A DNA stretch of 12,590 nucleotides from NCBI GenBank assembly GCA_004556705.1, contig SFGA01000040.1:1-12590 (forward strand). The letters are read 5' to 3'. A program made the position numbers and the translations under genes. The notes under the pieces are model-generated. The model did not search any database. It saw nothing but the letters and a program-made list of their open reading frames with translations, and was not told the origin of the DNA. The first letter of the stretch is position 1, and each line of letters opens with the position of its first letter. Shown here piece by piece: positions 1 through 6,361 of this stretch. The DNA is from Ruminococcus sp. (GTDB lineage: Bacteria > Bacillota > Clostridia > Oscillospirales > Acutalibacteraceae).

Positions 1-7
1 AATTTCC

Positions 8-51
8 TTAAAACTAAAAGGAATGAGCCCGGTACAATACCGAACTCATTC
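8..51 (-). terminator. Probable Rho-independent terminator after the prs-like gene
   Basis: Bases 21-51 form a hairpin: outer arms GAATGAG/CTCATTC, then a 2x2 mismatch, then CGGTA/TACCG around a CAA loop. On the minus strand the hairpin is followed by CTTTTAGTTTT, a broken U-tract. It lies about 75 nt past the stop codon of the minus-strand gene ending at 127, so it most likely ends that transcript. The interrupted T-run makes it a medium-strength call. Confidence 0.55.
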
Positions 52-126
52 ACTAACAATTTAATATTTAATTTTGTCTAAACTTTTGGGTTCACTTCAA
101 TCTCGGTGGTAATTTTTATTTGTTGA

Positions 127-1305
127 TTATTTTTTCATACCTCTTTTTTCAAGGAAAGCATAAATTCTGTCAGCCGGATCAAGGAGACTGCTGATTGACA
201 TATCGTGGTTAAGAGTGTCGATAATGTAAGCAACGTACTTGGACATATCAACTTCACAGTACCATTCACGCTTTAACAATTCGGGAGTTCTGTAAACAAG
301 GTTTGTTGTGAACACCTTGTCGATAAGTCCCTTCTCATAGAACTCGTCAAATCTGTCAAGACCCTCGCAGAAAAGACCGAATGCCGAGAAAATGAAAATT
401 CTCTTTGCGCCGAGCTCTTTAAGCTTTGTGGCAACCTCAAGCATTGACTCGCCCGAAGAAATCATATCGTCAACGATCATAACGTCCTTGCCCTCAACGT
501 TGGTGCCGAGGAATTCATGAGCTACGATCGGGTTTCTGCCGTTAACAACCTTTGAGTAATCTCTACGCTTGTAGAACATACCGAGGTCAAGACCGAGTAC
601 GGTTGAATAATAAATGCATCTGCCCATACCGCCCTCGTCGGGAGAGATAACCATCATGTGGTCGTTGTCAAGGTTAAGATCCTCAACGCTGTTAGCAAGA
701 GATTTAATCATCTGATAAACAGGCTGAACGTTCTCAAAGCCCTTAAGCGGAATAGCGTTCTGAACTCTGGGGTCGTGAGCGTCAAAGGTAATGATGTTGT
801 CAACGCCCATTGTGTTGCAAAGCTCCTGAAGAGCAAGTGCGCAGTCAAGAGACTCTCTTGTTGAACGCTTATGCTGCCTGCCCTCGTAAAGCATGGGCAT
901 AATTACAGTAATTCTGTGAGCCTTACCGCCGATAGCGGAAATTGCTCTTTTAAGGTTTGCGTAGTGCTCGTCGGGGCTCATAGGAACCTCGTGACCGTAG
1001 ATTTTGTAGGTCAAGCCGTAGTTGAACATATCGGCAACAATGAAAATGTCATAGCCTCTTACCGACTCAAAAAGTGTACCCTTACCTTCGCCTGTTCCGA
1101 AACGGGGGAACGAAGCGTTGATAATGTAGGAGTCCTTTTCATAGCCTGCGAAAGCAATGCTGTTCTTGTGCTCCGACTGCTTCTGAGCACGCCATTTAAC
1201 AATGTAGCGGTCAATTTTGTCTGCGAGTTCCTCACAGCCGGGCAATGCGATTATGCCTAAAGGACCGTAAGGTATGTTAGTGAATTCTTCTGTGTAATCG
1301 GGCAT
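127..1305 (-). CDS. prs: Ribose-phosphate pyrophosphokinase (PRPP synthetase) family protein, long form
   Basis: A 392-residue homologue of PRPP synthetase, which transfers pyrophosphate from ATP to ribose 5-phosphate to feed nucleotide, His and Trp synthesis in the cytoplasm. The family landmarks are present in order. They are an ATP-loop-like RQHKRSTRE (about 143-151), DAHDP with the metal-binding His (about 175-179), SPDEGGMGR (about 221-229), a KRR loop (about 246-248), and the PRPP-binding loop VMIVDDMISSGES (about 275-287). The start chosen is the ATG at 1305-1303, preceded by AGGAGG eight bases upstream; an in-frame ATG 12 codons earlier lacks such a site. Canonical bacterial Prs is about 315 residues, so this protein carries roughly 75 extra residues, at the N-terminus and in insertions. 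The PRPP loop has Ser-Gly-Glu-Ser where phosphoribosyltransferases usually have Thr-Gly-x-Thr/Ser. It may be a second, divergent Prs paralogue; activity is inferred from the motifs. Confidence 0.88.
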   Translation of the reverse strand: MPDYTEEFTNIPYGPLGIIALPGCEELADKIDRYIVKWRAQKQSEHKNSIAFAGYEKDSYIINASFPRFGTGEGKGTLFESVRGYDIFIVADMFNYGLTYKIYGHEVPMSPDEHYANLKRAISAIGGKAHRITVIMPMLYEGRQHKRSTRESLDCALALQELCNTMGVDNIITFDAHDPRVQNAIPLKGFENVQPVYQMIKSLANSVEDLNLDNDHMMVISPDEGGMGRCIYYSTVLGLDLGMFYKRRDYSKVVNGRNPIVAHEFLGTNVEGKDVMIVDDMISSGESMLEVATKLKELGAKRIFIFSAFGLFCEGLDRFDEFYEKGLIDKVFTTNLVYRTPELLKREWYCEVDMSKYVAYIIDTLNHDMSISSLLDPADRIYAFLEKRGMKK

Positions 1306-1340
1306 TTTAATATCCTCCTGAAATGCGGCGTTTTTTATCA

Positions 1341-1369
1341 ATTATATTTTACTATATTTCGACAAAATA
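1341..1369 (-). promoter_or_regulatory. Candidate promoter of the prs-like gene
   Basis: On the minus strand a perfect -10 TATAAT (1346-1341) lies about 35 nt upstream of the ATG. No good -35 is seen at 16-18 nt; the best is TATTTT or ATTTTG near 1364-1369. The stretch 1342-1399 is very AT-rich and holds no gene. The gene may also be read through from the metal exporter upstream. Confidence 0.35.
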
Positions 1370-1399
1370 TTAAAGTCTTTTTAACTATTCTTTTTTAAT

Positions 1400-2575
1400 T
1401 CAGTCAAATGCATAATCAACAGTAATAACACAGAAAAATCTTTCGTCTATTTTGCTTAACTTTTCACTTATTAAGCGTGTTATTTCTGCCGATGAACGCT
1501 TTTCGTCATAGGTTAAAACTACGTCAAAAATCAAATTGGTATGTGTAGTGCCGTCAACGACTCTGAAATCGTGTATCGAGAAATTCGGATTTATCTCCTT
1601 GACTGCGTTTTGAGTGATTTCACGAAGCTCGTTTATTCTCTTGTCATCCACCACAATCGGGTCAAGATGAATTGAAATGAGCATACCGTACTTTTTCTGA
1701 ATTTCGCGCTCAATCAAATCAATGGTGTCATGGCTCTGCATTATATCGATATCGGACGGAACCTCGGCGTGAGCAGAGGCGAAAAGCCTTGACGGACCGT
1801 AGTCGTGGATTATAAGGTCGTGAACGCCGACAATGCCGTCATAGGACATAATCTCATTCTTAATCTCCTCGTAAAACTCCTTTTCGGGAGGCTGACCGAG
1901 AAGCGGAGCGAGCGTCTCCTTGACAAGCGAAATGCCCGACCAAAGAATTAAGACTGATACGGCAGCGCCGAAATAGCCGTCGCAGTTGAAGCCTGTTTTG
2001 TGGGAAATAATCAGCGAAACAAGTGCAACAAAGGTCGAAGCGGTGTCGGAAAGGCTGTCCGTTACAACGGCTTTTGTGGCGGTGGAGTTGATTTTCTTGC
2101 CAAGCTTCCAATTGAAAAGAGCGAGCCACAGCTTGCCGAGTATCGAAAGCACAAGCACGACGATTGCAACGGTGCTGAATTCAACAGCTTCGGGCGTTCT
2201 GATTTTCGCAACGGAGCTTTTGAGCAATTCGACGCCCATGAGTATTACAAAAATCGAAACCGTGAGAGCAGATATGTATTCAATTCTGCCGTGACCGTAA
2301 GGGTGCTCCTTGTCGGCAGGCTTTTCCGAAAGCTTGAAGCCGAAAAGAGTTATAATAGACGACCCTGCGTCGGAGAGGTTGTTTACGGCGTCGGCGGTAA
2401 CGGTAATGCTGCCCGTCATAACGCCTGCTAAAAATTTCGATATACACAAAATAAGGTTTATCGCAATTCCGACCGCACCGCTTAATTTGCCGTATGCACC
2501 TCTGACCTTCGGATCTTTGGTGTTTTTATTATCCTTAACAAAAAGTTTGATAAGAAGCTCTGTCATAATCACCAT
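1400..2575 (-). CDS. Cation diffusion facilitator (CDF) divalent metal exporter, possibly Mn2+, with duplicated cytoplasmic domain
   Basis: Membrane antiporter of the CDF family, expected to export a divalent cation in exchange for protons. Six hydrophobic segments are visible at about 33-52, 56-80, 100-118, 134-155, 168-192 and 200-218. The metal site is N65xxxD69 in segment 2 (ADAVNNLSDAG) and D173xxxD177 in segment 5 (TDSLSD); HPYGHG at 91-96 is a family hallmark. An Asn-Asp/Asp-Asp site is the arrangement reported for Mn-exporting MntE of Streptococcus pneumoniae, whereas zinc exporters usually have His/Asp, so Mn2+ is the favoured substrate by inference. At 391 residues it is about 90 longer than simple CDFs. 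The extra length looks like a second copy of the ferredoxin-like dimerisation domain: copy 1 at about 236-307, copy 2 at about 316-390. Two starts are possible, 2575 and three codons later at 2566. GAAAGG sits very close to the first. Confidence 0.88.
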   Translation of the reverse strand: MVIMTELLIKLFVKDNKNTKDPKVRGAYGKLSGAVGIAINLILCISKFLAGVMTGSITVTADAVNNLSDAGSSIITLFGFKLSEKPADKEHPYGHGRIEYISALTVSIFVILMGVELLKSSVAKIRTPEAVEFSTVAIVVLVLSILGKLWLALFNWKLGKKINSTATKAVVTDSLSDTASTFVALVSLIISHKTGFNCDGYFGAAVSVLILWSGISLVKETLAPLLGQPPEKEFYEEIKNEIMSYDGIVGVHDLIIHDYGPSRLFASAHAEVPSDIDIMQSHDTIDLIEREIQKKYGMLISIHLDPIVVDDKRINELREITQNAVKEINPNFSIHDFRVVDGTTHTNLIFDVVLTYDEKRSSAEITRLISEKLSKIDERFFCVITVDYAFD

Positions 2576-2660
2576 GGCCTTTCAGACAATAAATAGCTTA
2601 TTAAAAATCACCAATTCAATCTGCGTTGCCTGAACAAGCGTGTATGGTGATTTCTGCCAT

Positions 2661-2690
2661 CTCAAAATTATGCCAAAGGCAAATTTTGAG
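2661..2690. repeat. Hairpin-forming inverted repeat upstream of the CDF gene
   Basis: CTCAAAATT pairs with AATTTTGAG (9 bp), then after one bulged A, TGCC pairs with GGCA around an AAA loop. It lies in the 167-nt gap between tetR and the CDF gene. If the nearby TATAAT at 2705-2700 is a real promoter, this hairpin would sit near the 5' end of the CDF mRNA. It could also be a copy of a dispersed intergenic repeat. Confidence 0.45.
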
Positions 2691-2699
2691 GGCAATATA

Positions 2700-2727
2700 A
2701 TTATAATAGTGTGATTTTTCACACTAT
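2700..2727 (-). promoter_or_regulatory. Perfect 22-bp palindrome abutting a TATAAT: candidate operator/promoter of the CDF gene, or tetR terminator
   Basis: ATAGTGTGA-TTTT-TCACACTAT (2706-2727) is a perfect palindrome with 9-bp arms. On the minus strand it is followed at once by TATAAT (2705-2700). No -35 match exists 17 nt upstream; that place is occupied by the palindrome, as in promoters controlled by a bound regulator. The alternative is a terminator for tetR, whose stop is 15 nt upstream, but the tail TATAATTATATT is not a clean U-run. Confidence 0.4.
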
Positions 2728-2742
2728 ATCCCTTCAAAGAAA

Positions 2743-3330
2743 TTATTTCTCAAAGCCCGAAAAGCCCTTTGTGAACAAAAGGTCGAGCATAAGAGCGACG
2801 TCCTCGGGTGTTTTTCTTGTGTCCGAGGTATCGGTAAGCCAATATCTGACTATACCGACTGCGCCTGCCTCAAAATATGAGTATATATAATTGTATTCTT
2901 CCTTAAACGCCTGTGTTTGGTTGTAGCGTGTGAATTCCTCAAAGCAACGCTCCGCCATAAACTTTTTAAGCTTCATTGAAAAGTCAATATCGCCGTTGCT
3001 GCCCAAAAGTGCAGAGCAGATGTCCTTGTTCTTTTCAAGAAATCTGCAGCAGTCAACAAAAATGGGGTATGGGCTTGAGTTGTGTGAATTTGCGGAATAC
3101 TGATTGATAATGCTCTCGAATTCTTCGAAAAGCTCGTTTTCGATTTGCTCAACAAGGTCAAAAATATCCTTGTAATGAAGATAAAAAGTACCCCTGTTTA
3201 TCTCAACAAGGTCTGACAGCTCACGAACAGAGATTTTTTTAATGCTCTTTTCCCTCATCAGCTTTGTAAGCCCCTCACGCAAGAGCTTTTTTGTGCGTCT
3301 GACTCTGCCGTCAATTTTCTGATTATCCAT
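2743..3330 (-). CDS. TetR/AcrR-family transcriptional regulator
   Basis: A 195-residue one-component DNA-binding regulator. The N-terminal segment is a typical TetR head: a basic helix RVRRTKKLLREGL, then the helix-turn-helix ISVRELSDLVEINRGTFYLH (about 33-52), where NRGTFYLHYKD is the recognition-helix signature. The C-terminal two-thirds is a helical ligand/dimer domain of the type found in Firmicutes TetR proteins that resemble DhaS; the ligand cannot be deduced. The start is the ATG at 3330-3328, eight bases after GGGAG; a GTG three codons upstream overlaps that ribosome binding site and is unlikely. The gene is transcribed away from the ATPase operon from its own strong promoter, and it lies directly upstream of the metal exporter on the same strand. 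Either neighbour, or its own gene, could be its target. Palindromes on both sides of the gene are candidate operators. Confidence 0.9.
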   Translation of the reverse strand: MDNQKIDGRVRRTKKLLREGLTKLMREKSIKKISVRELSDLVEINRGTFYLHYKDIFDLVEQIENELFEEFESIINQYSANSHNSSPYPIFVDCCRFLEKNKDICSALLGSNGDIDFSMKLKKFMAERCFEEFTRYNQTQAFKEEYNYIYSYFEAGAVGIVRYWLTDTSDTRKTPEDVALMLDLLFTKGFSGFEK

Positions 3331-3362
3331 TGATAGCACTCCCTTTTTATTTTATATCAGCA

Positions 3363-3391
3363 ATTATACTATAAAAGTGTATATTATTCAA
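3363..3391 (-). promoter_or_regulatory. Sigma-A-type promoter of the tetR gene
   Basis: On the minus strand, TTGAAT (3391-3386), a 17-nt spacer, and a perfect TATAAT (3368-3363). Transcription would start near 3356, giving a leader of about 25 nt that contains the AGGGAG ribosome binding site. This is the best-formed promoter in the window. Confidence 0.75.
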
Positions 3392-3417
3392 CATATTTCT
3401 ATAAAATAATAATTGAA

Positions 3418-3434
3418 ATTAACAAATGGTTAAT
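3418..3434. promoter_or_regulatory. Palindrome between divergent promoters: candidate TetR operator
   Basis: ATTAAC-AAATG-GTTAAT is a 17-bp inverted repeat with perfect 6-bp arms. It lies between the tetR -35 (3386-3391) and the ATPase promoter -35 (3455-3460). Its size and position suit a TetR-family operator controlling one or both divergent units; binding is inference. Confidence 0.35.
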
Positions 3435-3454
3435 AAAGTTTAGGCGAAAAAGTA

Positions 3455-3498
3455 TTACAATATCTGAAAAGCTGTGCTATACTATAAGAAATATAGCA
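3455..3498 (+). promoter_or_regulatory. Promoter of the V-ATPase operon with overlapping inverted repeat
   Basis: An extended -10, TGC-TATACT (3475-3483), lies 17 nt after a weak -35, TTACAA (3455-3460). The predicted start is near 3490, which leaves a leader of about 33 nt before the ATG at 3523, including GAGGTG as ribosome binding site. The -10 is inside the inverted repeat TGCTATA-N10-TATAGCA (3475-3498), a possible second regulator site. Confidence 0.55.
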
Positions 3499-3522
3499 TA
3501 AAACGAAAAAGAGGTGAAGCCT

Positions 3523-3834
3523 ATGGCAGCAAAAATGCTTGACGAGGTATTGTCAAAGGAACACGAGACAATGGCTAATGAGCAGGCGGCAAGCGAGCAG
3601 GCGGACAGAATTATCGACGAGGCAAAGCAGAAGGTGAAGCAGATTGAGCTTGACGCTCTCGAGCAAATACAGGCGTATGAGAGCGAGCAGCTGAAGCTTT
3701 CCGAGGAACGTCGTCAAAAGGCGGTTGCCGAAGCGGAAAAGGACGCACGTGCTTTTGTAGAGGTGCTCAAGGGAAAGGCTGACGCAAAATTTTCCGAAAC
3801 GGTCGGAACGGTCAAAAGCATAATTGTTGGCTGA
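3523..3834 (+). CDS. ntpF: V-type ATP synthase peripheral stalk subunit G/H (NtpF/AhaH-like)
   Basis: A 103-residue, almost wholly helical and charged protein, rich in Ala, Glu, Lys and Gln with heptad-like spacing, for example SEQADRIIDEAKQKVKQIE and RRQKAVAEAEKDARAFVEVL. This matches the small subunit that forms a heterodimeric coiled coil with subunit E in the peripheral stalks. The stalks hold the A3B3 head still against rotation. Sequence of such coiled coils is weakly conserved, so the call rests mainly on composition, length and its position directly before subunit I, the place of ntpF in Enterococcus hirae. The start is the ATG at 3523, six bases after GAGGTG. A GTG three codons upstream is part of that ribosome binding site and is not used. 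Confidence 0.85.
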   Translation: MAAKMLDEVLSKEHETMANEQAASEQADRIIDEAKQKVKQIELDALEQIQAYESEQLKLSEERRQKAVAEAEKDARAFVEVLKGKADAKFSETVGTVKSIIVG

Positions 3835-3869
3835 GCCGACGATTTTACTGTTATCAATAAATAAGAAAC

Positions 3870-3885
3870 GAGGTGATGACATACG
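3870..3885 (+). promoter_or_regulatory. Ribosome binding site of subunit I positioned on an ACG codon
   Basis: GAGGTG (3870-3875) is followed after 7 nt by ACG (3883-3885), then GCA-AAG-CTC-AAA-ATG in the frame of subunit I. Translation from the ACG gives M-A-K-L-K-M-E-K-I, matching the usual N-terminus M-A-x-x-K-M-x-K of the family. The first standard start, ATG at 3898, has no purine-rich site at a suitable distance. An in-frame TGA at 3877-3879 rules out anything further upstream. Confidence 0.6.
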
Positions 3886-3897
3886 GCAAAGCTCAAA

Positions 3898-5880
3898 ATG
3901 GAAAAAATCGAGCTTGTTGCAACCATGCGTGAAAGCAAAAAGGTAATTGACTTTTTGCAGCGCAAGGGAATGGTTGAGTTGACAAGCCACGAGCTTCCCG
4001 ACGGAATGCTAAATCCCGATACCGATTATAATATTTCACAGCTTGAAAAGTTTATTCAAACTGCGAAAAAGGCAAAGGAAACGCTTTCCAAATATGCGCC
4101 TGAAAAGAAGTCGCTTGTTGACTCCTTTAAGCCGCCACGGGAAATGGAAATGTCAAAATTTCTTGATATGTCCGCGTCGGCGGATAAGACCATGAATATA
4201 TGCTACGATATATTGGGTGCTCAAAAGTCTATCGACAACGCTCACGCACAGCAGATAAGGCTCAAAACCTCCAATGAGGCTCTTGAGGTTTGGAAAGACC
4301 TTGACATACCGACTAAATTCAAATCCACAAGGTATGTTACGGTGCTTATAGGAACATTCCCCGACAGTCAGACCGACGCATCAATCAAGGAGTCGTTGGC
4401 AGAGCGTATTCCTGAAATCGAGGCTATCGAAACCGAAGTCGTATATACATCCGAAATGCAGTCTTGTGCGGTGGTTATGTGTCTTAAAAAGGATGCGAAT
4501 ACCGTTACGGAAGCGTTGAGGTCAATGGGATTTGTGCGACCGACGGAGATTTCCGACAAAACTCCCAAGGAAATGCTCAAGGAAAACCGTATAACCATCA
4601 ATGAATTGGATAAACAAGTTTTGGAAGCACAAAGTAAAATAGTCTCTATGGCATCCGCACATGAAGCGATAGATTTCCTGATTGACTATTTCACAATGAG
4701 GGCGGATAAGTACGAGCAGTTCAAAAAGGTCTCACTTTCGGACAATGTGCTTTATCTTTCGGGATATATCCCCGTAAAGTACGCCGAAAAAACGGTTGAA
4801 CAGCTTGAAAATAAATTTACCGTCGCAATCACGCTTTCAGAGCCCGAGGAGGACGAGGAGGTTCCCGTCTTGCTCGAAAACAATGCTTTTGCAGCGGGCG
4901 TTGAGGGAATAACGGAAATGTATTCTCTCCCCGGTAAGAATGATATTGACCCGAACGCAATAATGTCGTTCTTCTATTATCTGTTCTTCGGAATGATGTT
5001 CTCGGACGCAGGCTACGGATTGCTAATGGTTATCGCAACGGCGTTTATACTGCTTAAATGCAAGCCCGAGGGCAACAAGAAAAAGACGGTTATGATGTAC
5101 TTTTTCTGCGGAATATCGACAATGTTCTGGGGCATAATGTTCGGCAGCTTCTTCGGAGACTTGATAAACGTCATCAGAACAAATTATCTCGGACTTCCCG
5201 AAATGCGATTGTACTTATGGCTCAATCCGCAGGGCGACGACCTTATGACAACAATGCTTTGGTGCTTCCTGTTCGGTATCGTCCATCTGTTTGTCGGACT
5301 TGCTATCAAGGGCTACCTTGAATGGAAGCAGGGCGACCGCTTCGGTGCGATATGTGATGTGCTTTCTGTTTATCTCGCAGTCGGCGGCGCAGCTCCGATT
5401 TGTGCGGGAATGATAATCGACGTACCCGATATTTATAAGACGGTCGGCAAGTATTGTGCGCTTGTGGGCGTTGTGCTTATAATTCTCACGGCAGGACGTT
5501 CGTCAAAGGGCATATTCGGAAAGTTAGGCTCGGGCCTTTATGCGCTTTACAATACAATTTCGGGATATTTAAGCGACGTGCTTTCGTATTCGAGATTGTT
5601 GGCGCTCGGACTTGTAACGGGCATTATCGGAAGCGTTGTAAACCTTATGGGTACGCTTCCCGAAAATATGATTGTTAAAACGATATTATTTACAGTCGTG
5701 TTCGTTTTGGGACACACAATCAACTTCGGCATAAATATAATCGGTGCTTATGTTCACACAAACCGTTTGCAGTATGTCGAATTCTTCTCAAGATTTTATG
5801 AGGGCGGCGGAAGAGCCTTTAACCCTCTTAAAGTAAATTCTTCAACATTCAAACTCAAGGAGGAAAATAATAATGGCTAA
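3898..5880 (+). CDS. ntpI: V-type ATP synthase subunit I (membrane stator, a-subunit homologue)
   Basis: Stator that forms the ion half-channels beside the K ring. From the ATG it has 660 residues, the usual length. Residues 1 to about 345 form a soluble charged arm that contacts the peripheral stalks. The rest holds seven or eight hydrophobic segments, beginning with FFYYLFFGMMFSDAGYG (about 358-374). The essential ring-facing arginine is R566 in LSYSRLLALGL. The C-terminal signature HTINFGINIIGAYVHTNRLQ continues into YVEFFSRFYEGGGRAF. The listed start is the first standard codon. The likely real start is an ACG at 3883, adding five residues (MAKLK), because only there does the ribosome binding site fit. 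The gene lies 63 nt after the stalk gene and overlaps the K gene by 8 nt, suggesting coupling. Identity is certain; the start is not. Confidence 0.95.
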   Translation: MEKIELVATMRESKKVIDFLQRKGMVELTSHELPDGMLNPDTDYNISQLEKFIQTAKKAKETLSKYAPEKKSLVDSFKPPREMEMSKFLDMSASADKTMNICYDILGAQKSIDNAHAQQIRLKTSNEALEVWKDLDIPTKFKSTRYVTVLIGTFPDSQTDASIKESLAERIPEIEAIETEVVYTSEMQSCAVVMCLKKDANTVTEALRSMGFVRPTEISDKTPKEMLKENRITINELDKQVLEAQSKIVSMASAHEAIDFLIDYFTMRADKYEQFKKVSLSDNVLYLSGYIPVKYAEKTVEQLENKFTVAITLSEPEEDEEVPVLLENNAFAAGVEGITEMYSLPGKNDIDPNAIMSFFYYLFFGMMFSDAGYGLLMVIATAFILLKCKPEGNKKKTVMMYFFCGISTMFWGIMFGSFFGDLINVIRTNYLGLPEMRLYLWLNPQGDDLMTTMLWCFLFGIVHLFVGLAIKGYLEWKQGDRFGAICDVLSVYLAVGGAAPICAGMIIDVPDIYKTVGKYCALVGVVLIILTAGRSSKGIFGKLGSGLYALYNTISGYLSDVLSYSRLLALGLVTGIIGSVVNLMGTLPENMIVKTILFTVVFVLGHTINFGINIIGAYVHTNRLQYVEFFSRFYEGGGRAFNPLKVNSSTFKLKEENNNG

Positions 5881-6349
5881 TTTAGGTTTGGTATTTGCTA
5901 TCGCAGGCGCAGCTCTCGCAGCATTTTTAAGCGGTATGGGTTCTGCAAAGGGCGTAGGTATGGTCGGTGAGGCTGCCGCAGGTCTTGTTTCGGAGGATCC
6001 GTCAAAATTCACAAAGGTACTTATTCTTCAGATTCTTCCCGGTACACAGGGACTTTACGGCTTTATCACAGCAATTATGGTAATGATTAAGATTAAGCTT
6101 TTAAGCGGTACTCCCGTTGAGCTTACCCCCGCACAGGGACTTCAGATTTTGGCTGCTTGTCTTCCTATGGCTTTCGTCGGCTATTTCTCGGCAATCGGTC
6201 AGGCAAGAGTTGCGGCTTCGGGCGTTTCGGTAGTTGCCAAGAAGCCCGCAGAGCAGAGTAAAGCAATGGTTCTTTCCGCAATGGTTGAGACTTATGCCGT
6301 ACTTGCTCTTCTTACATCACTTCTCATGATTTTGAGATTGAACTTCTAA
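5873..6349 (+). CDS. ntpK: V-type ATP synthase subunit K (rotor ring proteolipid), predicted Na+-binding
   Basis: A 158-residue proteolipid with four membrane helices formed by two fused hairpins; copies assemble into the rotating ion ring. Compared with E. hirae NtpK, the sodium-coordinating residues are all present: L55, T58 and Q59 in LPGTQGLYGF (NtpK L61, T64, Q65), Q110 in SAIGQAR, and the ion-carrying E139 in AMVETYAVLA. Only the second hairpin carries the acidic residue, as in other V-type K subunits of this size. The full ligand set predicts Na+ rather than H+ coupling. SGMGSAKGVGMVGEAAAG (20-37) is the strongly conserved first-helix signature. The ATG lies nine bases after AAGGAGG (5857-5863), a near-ideal site that fits a protein needed in about ten copies per complex. 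It overlaps subunit I by 8 nt. Confidence 0.96.
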   Translation: MANLGLVFAIAGAALAAFLSGMGSAKGVGMVGEAAAGLVSEDPSKFTKVLILQILPGTQGLYGFITAIMVMIKIKLLSGTPVELTPAQGLQILAACLPMAFVGYFSAIGQARVAASGVSVVAKKPAEQSKAMVLSAMVETYAVLALLTSLLMILRLNF

Positions 6350-6361
6350 GGAGTTATTTCT

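Noticed and set aside
2000..2431. 143-residue plus-strand ORF opposite the CDF gene
   Set aside because: It is antisense to conserved transmembrane segments; the product is low-complexity Arg/Gly/Asn-rich and unlike any family I know.
2710..2723. CRP/FNR-like site TGTGA-N4-TCACA
   Set aside because: CRP sites have six bases between the half-sites; here there are four. The similarity is a by-product of the perfect palindrome.
2576..2742. Manganese (yybP-ykoY) riboswitch upstream of the exporter
   Set aside because: The paired L1/L3 signature of that riboswitch could not be found; only simple hairpins are present.
3876..3932. Short ORF starting at the ATG inside GAGGTGATG before subunit I
   Set aside because: It is out of frame with subunit I and ends after 18 codons with no recognisable protein. 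Its ATG lies directly against the ribosome binding site, which is better placed for the ACG at 3883.
3553..3990. 145-residue ORF antisense to the stalk gene and the start of subunit I
   Set aside because: It overlaps two real genes on the other strand; its leucine-rich composition comes from the reverse reading of Glu/Lys/Gln codons.
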